Source of the DNA: Bacteroidota bacterium
Lineage (GTDB): Bacteria > Bacteroidota > Bacteroidia > Bacteroidales > SKPS01
Assembly (NCBI GenBank): GCA_022709695.1
Contig: JAKLII010000005.1
Coordinates: forward strand, 124,001 to 188,000
Length of the DNA: 64,000 bases
Direction of reading: 5' to 3'
Both the position numbers and the translations under genes were made by a program. Shown here piece after piece: positions 18,312-26,000 of this stretch. The notes below the pieces were generated by a model, which saw only the letters and a program-made list of their open reading frames with translations, ran no database searches and was not told where the DNA came from. Position 1 is the first letter of the stretch, and every line of letters starts with the position of its first letter.

Positions 18312-19111
18312 GGCATTTTGTGGTTACCGGTGGCACACAGTGAAAAACTCCTGAATCCGGCCTCGTGCAGGGCAGTTGACGCACTGGTCCATACAGTACC
18401 GGCTTTGTACCCGATGCCGGTATGCATAAGCTCCTTTCCGGTACCCACACCCACACACAGCCTCAGATGGGAGGGGAGATTCGCTGCCATGGATATCCTC
18501 ACCGAGAGGGGCGTGCCTGAAACTGATTCTGCCTCAAGGGCAAAAAACAGGTGGCGGGTGACGGAGATACCGACACCGCCCCTGAGCAGGAAAATGTGCT
18601 CATCGTAATCAAGGGTCCGGAGAAATCCGCTCTGGATGCCGAAGAAGTATCTGCCTGGTGCTGAATATTCCATGCCCGCAATGCCTCCTATCGAAACCGA
18701 CCGTTCGTTCAGTTCCCGGGAGCGGTTCAGGTGGCCCAGCAGCAGTATCCCTGCAGAGAGGTTTTCCGACAGCCGCACCGCCCCGGTCAATCCTGCCAGA
18801 TTGCGATGGTAACCAATGTCGTACAGTGCTGAATGCCTTCCGGAAATGCCGAATATCCAGCCACTTTCAAAGTACTGCAGGTTCCCTTCGAAGGTAGTGA
18901 TGCCAGCAATGCCATACCGGCTGCAGGCACCGGCGCTCCAGTGCAACGTTCCCTTTTCACCCCATAGGGCTGTTGCACCAGGTTGAAACATCCGGTAATC
19001 CTGTAACAGCGGATACCCCGCCGTTCCGTTTCTGAGAAACTCCCTGTCGGTTTGGGAAAAAACCGCCTGCATGGCGCAGGCACACAGCCAGCCTAAGATC
19101 AGTCGCCTCAT
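18308..19111 (-). CDS. Putative outer-membrane beta-barrel protein
   Basis: 267 residues: signal peptide (LILGWLCACAMQAVFS), then repeated amphipathic strand patterns (GWIFGISGRHSALYDIGY, LSAGILLLGHLNRS, FFALEAESVSGTPL) that suggest a small beta-barrel related in look to the PorV/PorQ-type proteins. No family was confidently recognised. It overlaps the HhH gene by 4 bp, so the two products are likely made together and may act as a pair in the outer membrane. Upstream of its start lies a purine-rich stretch, but no convincing TAnnTTTG element. Confidence 0.65.
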   Translation of the reverse strand: MRRLILGWLCACAMQAVFSQTDREFLRNGTAGYPLLQDYRMFQPGATALWGEKGTLHWSAGACSRYGIAGITTFEGNLQYFESGWIFGISGRHSALYDIGYHRNLAGLTGAVRLSENLSAGILLLGHLNRSRELNERSVSIGGIAGMEYSAPGRYFFGIQSGFLRTLDYDEHIFLLRGGVGISVTRHLFFALEAESVSGTPLSVRISMAANLPSHLRLCVGVGTGKELMHTGIGYKAGTVWTSASTALHEAGFRSFSLCATGNHKMP

Positions 19112-19236
19112 GTCGATCCCCTCTTTTCCGTATAGTCGTTTGAAAACGGGAAAAAGGAGATGCCGGGCTGAGAAAAATCAGCCTTAAAATGCATCTTTCA
19201 GACAATGAAAGAGATGCGGGGGAAATTTAAAAATAC

Positions 19237-19740
19237 TCAGACCCTGAATTTGAATTTCACCTCAGACAGCTCCTTGTTGGCGTCGATGATCTTCTTTTTG
19301 AGCCCTTCTTTGTAGGCGACAAAATGGCTGTACAAAGCCTCATCGCCGGTGGCGATCATCTGGACGGCCAGCAGCCCGGCGTTCATGGCACCGTTGATGG
19401 CTACCGTGGCCACCGGGATTCCGGGGGGCATCTGCACGATGGCCAGCAGGGCATCCATACCATCGAGGGATGCCTTGATGGGCACGCCAATTACAGGTAC
19501 CGGTGTCAGGGCGGCCACCACACCGGGCAGGTGGGCTGCCATACCGGCTCCGGCAATGATTACCTTTATGCCGCGCCCTTTAGCACTGTGGGCAAACTCC
19601 TCCACCTTCTCGGGGGTACGGTGGGCAGAGAGGGCATTGATCTCAAACGGGATCTCAAATTCATCGAGAATCTGGGCTGCCTTCGACATCACATCGTAGT
19701 CGGAGGTGCTGCCCATAATGATGCTTACAAGCGGTTGCAT
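19237..19740 (-). CDS. purE: N5-carboxyaminoimidazole ribonucleotide mutase
   Basis: Purine synthesis: converts N5-CAIR to CAIR (class I PurE). The 167-residue length is normal. Active-site blocks are GSTSDYDVMSKA (N-terminus), SAHRTPEKVEEFAHSAKGRG and IIAGAGMAAHLPGVVAALT, with the family motif PVPVIGVPI. No purK is visible next to it. It has its own -7 element and is separated from the upstream T9SS gene by an inverted-repeat array. Confidence 0.96.
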   Translation of the reverse strand: MQPLVSIIMGSTSDYDVMSKAAQILDEFEIPFEINALSAHRTPEKVEEFAHSAKGRGIKVIIAGAGMAAHLPGVVAALTPVPVIGVPIKASLDGMDALLAIVQMPPGIPVATVAINGAMNAGLLAVQMIATGDEALYSHFVAYKEGLKKKIIDANKELSEVKFKFRV

Positions 19741-19764
19741 AATGTGGTTTTAGGGTTTGTGGTG

Positions 19765-19772
19765 CAAATATA
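19765..19772 (-). promoter_or_regulatory. -7 element of purE
   Basis: The minus strand reads TATATTTG followed by CA, matching TAnnTTTG, about 25 bp before the purE ATG. Confidence 0.6.
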
Positions 19773-19811
19773 AATTCAGATTTTTAACCATATAAGACAT
19801 GGAAGAAAAAA

Positions 19812-19910
19812 GTTGAGGATGTTGAGGATGTTGAGGATGTTGAGATTTTTCATTTGAGCGGAAATCTCAACAGCGAAGCGCTCAACTACCTCAACAGCGA
19901 AGCGCTCAAC
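19812..19910 (-). terminator. GTTGAG/CTCAAC inverted-repeat array, probable terminator of the T9SS gene
   Basis: On the plus strand there are four GTTGAG copies with a 9-bp period (19812, 19821, 19830, 19839) and four CTCAAC copies (19866, 19881, 19890, 19905), interleaved with two AGCGAAGCG boxes. Read on the minus strand the array follows the stop of the T9SS gene and ends in TTTTTT, so any of several stems, the best being 9 bp (GTTGAGATT/AATCTCAAC), could terminate transcription before purE. Confidence 0.6.
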
Positions 19911-21426
19911 CTTTTTTCATCGCTTTCCTCCTCCACACCCTTCCATCTTCTCCCTCCAGCTCCACCAGATACACACCCGGCTTCAGATACGGGGTTTGCA
20001 CTGTATAGGTTTGCTTTCCATGGCTTTCCGGTACAGTGGTTTCCATTGCCTTTCTCCCCTGCACGTCGTACAGCACCAACTTTCCACCCCAAAACCCATC
20101 TGGCAGCAGAATGCTTATTTCCTCTCCAAAGGGATTTGGATAGACCTCTAATCCCTGTCCCCTGTCCCCTGTCCCCTCAATACTATTGAACTGGCACCCG
20201 GGGGTATCGCATCCCAGGCTGTCGAGTTTCACAATCCATAAATCATCGAATGATCCATTATATACATCCCTTATATTTCCACATACTACAAAACCACCAT
20301 CCTGAGTGTGAGTAAAATCATAAGGATAATGGTCATATCCCCAATTTGGGTATTTTCGTATTTCACGAAACCATACACTGTCACCATCACTTGTTATTTT
20401 CATGATCCAACCGGGCATCGTGGTATTACCTGTGTCAGTATTTGCTGAAAAACCAATTGCAATCAGACTTCCATCGTCCAGTTCTTTTACTGTACTGCAG
20501 TTAAAAAGAAGTTTTGGGATTCCATATTGCTTATTCCAGATAATTGACCCGGAAGTATCTGTTTTTGCAATAGATAATCTTCCAACTGGAATTCCCTGAT
20601 AAGTCCATTCAGTTAAGTTTAACGCGATAATATAATTTCCATCTTTAGCCAGCGCCAATCTTGCATAACCATCATTATAGAGCCAGCCAACCTGTTTTAG
20701 CCAAATTTCATTCCCAAGGCTATCGGTTTTTATTACCATACCGTTTCTGGAATCCTGCAGGGTTGCGCTGTAAGTGTCACCACCCAAGAGAAACCCACCA
20801 TCGGGCAAAGTAAGGATATTGGTTCCACGGTTCATTTTGTTATTTGCCCCATAGGTCTTACGCCACAATTCATTGCCCATAGAATCGGTTTTGATCAGAA
20901 TAAACTGGGTGGCATAGGTTCCAATGCCTCTGGTTTCACCAATGGCAATGAACCCTCCATCGATAGTTTGTTTAGCTTGCGTAAATATCAGATACTCCGA
21001 ATACGTAGTATCGTAAAAGGTTTTCATCCATAAGGTATCACCGTCTAAATTATAGCGAACAAGAATTCCATTACCTTGAATAGGACCAGTTGGGTTATAG
21101 GATCCACCTAAGATGTACCCATTGTTAGTTATTGATAATGAACCGTTATCACCACAAAAGTAGACAAAACTATCGTTTTGGATTGTACTATGAATCTGTA
21201 TTGATCCAAATAGGTCAACTTTTACAAATGAAACAACATTTCTATTTAACGCTGCACTATCTCCCCCAAGCATTATTGCCACATATCCAGTTGAATCCTT
21301 TAATATACTTCGACCTGCACACCATGTATTCAGTGGGTTATATTGTTTGTTAAAATACACAGATTGGGTAAATACAGAATCGGGGAAAATAAGAGCCAGT
21401 GATAGAAATATAAATATTCTTTTCAT
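19906..21426 (-). CDS. T9SS-secreted beta-propeller-like protein (paralogue 1)
   Basis: 506 residues. Signal peptide MKRIFIFLSLALIFPDSVFTQ; then about six repeats of 45-60 residues built on the pattern DGGFIAIGETRG, ILIKTDSMGNELWRKTYG, consistent with a beta-propeller. The C-terminus (LEVYPNPFGEEISILLP to KPGVYLVELEGEDGRVW) is a T9SS type A sorting domain. Between body and tail the codons for GTGDRGQG are a tandem 7-bp repeat (20153-20176). The body is closely similar to the next gene but the tail is not. Ligand or substrate is unknown. The HGKQTYTV region suggests a typical tail fold. Confidence 0.85.
   Translation of the reverse strand: MKRIFIFLSLALIFPDSVFTQSVYFNKQYNPLNTWCAGRSILKDSTGYVAIMLGGDSAALNRNVVSFVKVDLFGSIQIHSTIQNDSFVYFCGDNGSLSITNNGYILGGSYNPTGPIQGNGILVRYNLDGDTLWMKTFYDTTYSEYLIFTQAKQTIDGGFIAIGETRGIGTYATQFILIKTDSMGNELWRKTYGANNKMNRGTNILTLPDGGFLLGGDTYSATLQDSRNGMVIKTDSLGNEIWLKQVGWLYNDGYARLALAKDGNYIIALNLTEWTYQGIPVGRLSIAKTDTSGSIIWNKQYGIPKLLFNCSTVKELDDGSLIAIGFSANTDTGNTTMPGWIMKITSDGDSVWFREIRKYPNWGYDHYPYDFTHTQDGGFVVCGNIRDVYNGSFDDLWIVKLDSLGCDTPGCQFNSIEGTGDRGQGLEVYPNPFGEEISILLPDGFWGGKLVLYDVQGRKAMETTVPESHGKQTYTVQTPYLKPGVYLVELEGEDGRVWRRKAMKKG
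20153..20176 (-). repeat. Heptanucleotide tandem repeat inside the T9SS gene
   Basis: Three CCCTGTC units plus CCC on the plus strand (GGGACAG on the coding strand), directly before the T9SS tail. Seven is not a multiple of three, so a change in copy number shifts the frame; with one unit fewer, the frame meets a TAG four codons before the tail. Confidence 0.85.
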
Positions 21427-21443
21427 TTAGTTTTAGTTGAAGA

Positions 21444-21469
21444 GAGGACGCCCTGCACTGGGCGTCCTC
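21444..21469 (-). terminator. Hairpin between the two paralogous T9SS genes
   Basis: A perfect 10-bp stem GAGGACGCCC / GGGCGTCCTC with loop TGCACT, 11 bp after the stop of the upstream gene. There is no long T run, so it may be a terminator, an RNA stabiliser or a processing site. The same stem with another loop lies at 23022-23047. Confidence 0.6.
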
Positions 21470-21480
21470 GGGTGGATGAA

Positions 21481-23004
21481 CTACTTTTCAATCACAATTT
21501 TCTGTACAGCCAGCGTGTTGGTTCCCTGTTTGAGCAAGCACAGGTACATCCCACGGGCAAATGGGTTGGTATTGATGATGATCTGATTCTGAGGGCCTTT
21601 CACTTCGATGGTTTTTACCAAACGGCCATCAATGGTTCTGATTTCTATCAGTGCTCCTGGCAGGTTCGGCTTATCCATAGTGTATTCGATTATAAAATAC
21701 TCTTTGGAGGGATTAGGAAAAAGCTTCAATCTCACCATGCTCAATACTTTATCATCAATGCTATTATACTGACAACCAGGAGTGTCACACCCCAGGCTGT
21801 CAAGTTTTACGAGCCACATATCATCAAAGGTTCCATTATAAACATCCATAACCTTTCCGCAAACCACAAAACCGCCATCCGGAGTTTGCCCAAAATCATA
21901 CGGATTATGCTCATAACCCCAGGGATGGTATTTTTCAATTTCACGAAACCATAAACTGTCGCCATCATTGCTGATTTTCATGATCCAACCTGGCCTCTTT
22001 GTGGATCCGGTATCTGTATTTCCCGAATTCCCTATCGCCACAATATTGCCATCTTCTAATACTTTTACACTACTACAAGTATAAAGAATTTTAGGTATCC
22101 CATACTTCTTTTGCCATATAGTTGAGCCTGAAGTATCGGTTTTGACGATATTTAACCTTCCAATAGGAATACCTTGATGATTCCATTCTGCGTAATCTTG
22201 TCCGATAATATAGTTGCCATCCTTCGCAATCCCCAATCTTGCTTCGCCGTCGTTAAAGAAACCACCCACCAGTTTTCGCCAGATTTCATTCCCAAGGCTG
22301 TCGGTTTTGATCACCATTCCATTTTTTGAATCCTGAAGGGTTGCGCTGTAGGTATTACCTCCCAACAGAAACCCACCGTCGGGCAAGATGAGGATGTTGG
22401 TTCCCCGGTTCATTTTGTTATTCATTCCATAGGTTTTGCGCCACATTTCATTGCCATTCGAATCGGTTTTTATCAGAATAAACTGCGTGGCATAAGTTCC
22501 ATTGCCCCTGGTTTCACCAATGGCAACAAAACCACCGTCTGCAGTTTGTTTTGCTTGAGAAAAAATCAGATACTCTGAATAAGTGGTGTCATAAAATGTT
22601 TTTAACCAAAGGGTATCTCCGTACAAATTGTAACGAACAAGAATGCCCATTCCTTGAATAGGACCGACTGGGTTTTGAGAACCTCCAAGTATATATCCAT
22701 CGTTTGCTATTGATAATGAACCAAAATCGCCACAAAAGTAGGCTATACTGTCATTTTGGATTGTACTTTGAATTTGAATTGAACCCAATGGGTCAACTTT
22801 CAGAAATGAAACAACATTCCTGTTCACTGCCATACTATCGCCACCTATCATTATAACATTATATCCAGTTGAATCCTGTTGAATACTTAAACCTGCACCC
22901 CAGGTATTCAGTGGATTATATTGTTTGTTGAAATACACAGTTTGGGAGAACAGGGAGCCGGAGAAAATGAGAGCCAGTGAAAGAAATCTCAATATTCTTT
23001 TCAT
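21481..23004 (-). CDS. T9SS-secreted beta-propeller-like protein (paralogue 2, mosaic tail)
   Basis: 507 residues from the ATG at 23002-23004; the longer open frame runs back through the hairpin. Signal peptide MKRILRFLSLALIFSGSLFSQ and the body are close to the downstream paralogue (for example TVYFNKQYNPLNTWGAGLSI and GGFLLGGNTYSATLQDSKNG). The tail (LKLFPNPSKEYFIIEY to MYLCLLKQGTNTLAVQKIVI) instead matches the tail of the upstream 1706-residue protein almost residue for residue. The switch occurs right after a shared NSI. It is a T9SS cargo; function of the propeller is unknown. Confidence 0.85.
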   Translation of the reverse strand: MKRILRFLSLALIFSGSLFSQTVYFNKQYNPLNTWGAGLSIQQDSTGYNVIMIGGDSMAVNRNVVSFLKVDPLGSIQIQSTIQNDSIAYFCGDFGSLSIANDGYILGGSQNPVGPIQGMGILVRYNLYGDTLWLKTFYDTTYSEYLIFSQAKQTADGGFVAIGETRGNGTYATQFILIKTDSNGNEMWRKTYGMNNKMNRGTNILILPDGGFLLGGNTYSATLQDSKNGMVIKTDSLGNEIWRKLVGGFFNDGEARLGIAKDGNYIIGQDYAEWNHQGIPIGRLNIVKTDTSGSTIWQKKYGIPKILYTCSSVKVLEDGNIVAIGNSGNTDTGSTKRPGWIMKISNDGDSLWFREIEKYHPWGYEHNPYDFGQTPDGGFVVCGKVMDVYNGTFDDMWLVKLDSLGCDTPGCQYNSIDDKVLSMVRLKLFPNPSKEYFIIEYTMDKPNLPGALIEIRTIDGRLVKTIEVKGPQNQIIINTNPFARGMYLCLLKQGTNTLAVQKIVIEK

Positions 23005-23021
23005 TGAGTTTAGAATTAAAA

Positions 23022-23047
23022 GAGGACGCCCCACACAGGGCGTCCTC
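23022..23047 (-). terminator. Hairpin after the large Asp-box T9SS gene
   Basis: Stem GAGGACGCCC / GGGCGTCCTC identical to 21444-21469 but with loop CACACA. It is 11 bp downstream of the TAG of the large gene, in the same position relative to the stop as the other copy. Confidence 0.6.
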
Positions 23048-23058
23048 GGGTGGATGAA

Positions 23059-26000
23059 CTACTTTTCAATCACAATTTTCTGTACAGCCAGCGTGTTGGT
23101 TCCCTGCTTGAGCAAACACAGGTACATTCCGCGGGCAAAAGGATGGGTATTGATGATGATCTGATTCTGAGGGTCTTTCACTTCGATGGTTTTCACCAGA
23201 CGGCCATCAATGGTTCTGATTTCTATCAACGCTTCTGGCAGATTCGGGTTGTCCAAAGCGTATTCAATCATAAAATACTCCCTGGAAGGATTGGGGAAAA
23301 GCTTCAGATAATTGATTTTTGGATCATGTGCTGGCTTTTTTGCAAGTCTTGCAGGCTGAGTTGTTGGGAAGTACACCGGACCGTGGTAGGGTAAGGTGTC
23401 AACGATTCCCAGTAAAGCCTGGGCAGCCATAGCTGTATGGTTACCTGAATTTGCAGCAATCCCCCTAAGCCATTCTACAGACTCCGGGGAGATGCTGTCC
23501 AGGTAACTGCTATCTGCCAGCAATGCCAGATGAAGTTCAATGATCGCTTTTTGCTGGTTGTATATCGCTTGTTCGATACTGTCAAGGGATATCCGAATCG
23601 GTATACTGTCCAGCCTGTCCAGGGATTCTTCCATCATTCCCCTTTTCAGACACTCTGTAACCAATAAAATCTCGCCCTGAAGGCTGGAGTCGTTGGCATA
23701 GATATCCAGTAGCTCATCCTCAATCTGTTCGTCGGTATTGTTCAGGAAGTACCGGCTGAGGTCAGCAAAGGTTTTTTGCTGCTCTGCAAGATAGTAAGCC
23801 AGTTCATTTTCAAGCACCTCTTTGGGCGATGAAACATTGATGTTATATTCAATCGCATCCAGCATATATTGGGGCAGGGGTAGGGTTCTGTCATAAAGAG
23901 CTTCCCATACTTCCTGTGAGTGTGAAGCCTGCGGATTGGCGGTAAGGATCTGGGTTACCATGGCCGGCGTAAGCACCTCTTCATTTTGCACCACACTTAC
24001 CAATACCAGTTCGGAGAGGTAAGGCGATTCCTCAAGAAGCGCCAGCATCAGGTCATAGGCATCTCCCGGTTCGCTGTCCTCGATGGTCCAGAGCATATTC
24101 TCAGTATCTCCTCCGTCGACCAGTTGCTCAATTACCTCCCTGCAGGCATTTGCTTTGTTCTTGAACGAGGTATTAGCAAGCTTCAGGCTGCTTACAGATG
24201 TACCACCCAAGTTGGACGGGCAGTTGTTTGTATTCCAGTTATTAATAACCGCATGCAGAAATACACTGCCTGAGCTCACATGAGGTTTGGGGTTGGTTGT
24301 GGTTCCTTCGGTAGGGGGATAGGGCTGATCAAAATGGTAATAATAATTTAACCATGTACCATCATTGTGTATTTCGGAGGTGGGACCACTATGCACATCC
24401 TGAAAAAAGTTATTGGACAGTTGGGTGGTTGGTGTGCCAGGCACATTGATGTAAAAACCCTGGTTTGCAGCAATTCCCTCTCCCATTGCCACGTTGGTTA
24501 TGGCCAAAGCGTTGAGGTGGTGGTCGAATTGGTTGCAACAGTATTGAAGGCCATATTCAAAATTAAAATATTGTTTGTTTTGGCCCTGAGCAATGGTCGC
24601 CACACTGGTATTGCTGAAGCGGTTGTTGTACACAAAATTGTTCAGGGGGCCTGAGTTGTCAACTACCAAACCCGCATTTTCCCAAATCATGGTTTCTTCT
24701 GCTTGCCATTCTGCCGTGAATTCATTATCTTCGATACGAAATCCCGATTTACAGCCATCCAGTTGAAGGCCTACCGGATAAATCGGGCTGTTATCAGGGA
24801 AAGAGGGGATAATGAACTCATTGGAAGTGACAGTGAAGCCATTCATCCCTACCACTTCAATGCCACGTACATTGCCATTAAAATCAGCGCTGTTCACAAA
24901 AAAACTTGCATTTGTGAGAGCATCGCCTGCATGGATTCCGCAGAAAAGGTTGCTGAAACTGCTCCGCTTATACTCGGTGCATGGCACCGAGGTAGATGTA
25001 CAGTGCGGCATTACCAGAAAAGTGGAAGCAAATGCCTGAATACCATACCCGAGATGGACTGGATTAGCAATATTGATTGAGGAGTTGTTTTTAAAGGTAC
25101 ACCCTTCTATCAGGAGGTGATGGATTCCATTGAGCCAGATACCAGCTTGTGGAATCACCCCGGGTAAGGTCAAGAGACCTGTAGTCGCAAATGTACATTG
25201 AATAAAACTACTTAGATTTGGTCTCAATACCGAAGGATCAACGGGATTAAAGTTTTTGTATGGGTACATCTTAATACCATATTCGCAATTGTAAAAGTAC
25301 GTATTTTCTGCCTGAATGATACCACCGGCACCTCTTTTATTTCCGGTTTCAATACCCACCCTGGCATTGCCAATGGTTGCCCCATTAAGCAAGGTAACTT
25401 TTCCCTGGTTGGTGGTATTTTGTGGCATTGAAAAGTTGCCCATAACCTTGATCCCCTGCCACATAAGAGAGCAGGTGGTTAAGGTTGCATTGTTCACGAT
25501 CAGTTCTGCCCCGCTCTCTACCAAAATGCTGGTATTCGGATCCATAAAAATCTGGGCATTCTCATTAATAGTGAGTTTATACCCGCTCTTAACAACGATA
25601 TCTCCTGCCGAAAAGGTGGTATTTGACCAGGTCACATCACCTGTTCCCTGATCTATGATGTAGCTTTGTTGTGCACTTTCACAGGGCAGAGCTGCTTTCC
25701 ATACACCATAACCATAAGTTGAGGCAAAGAGCTCGTTGGTTTCACGGTTTATTTTGAGGTCGGTAATATGGGTTACCGGGAAATTATTGGAAAAGCAAAT
25801 CCAGTCTGGATCATTGTCGGAACGACAAAAGATACCGCCATCGGTTGCCAGAAAAACCCGGCTGGTTCCCGGCTGGTTTACAATTGCGGTGGTAGGAAGG
25901 GGAGGTAGTATACCATTAGGCCCGCCAGTCATATCTACCCAGATTACGGGATTGGCCGATGCATCATCAGTCCTGAAAACCCGGTTTTCAAGAAAAGGCG

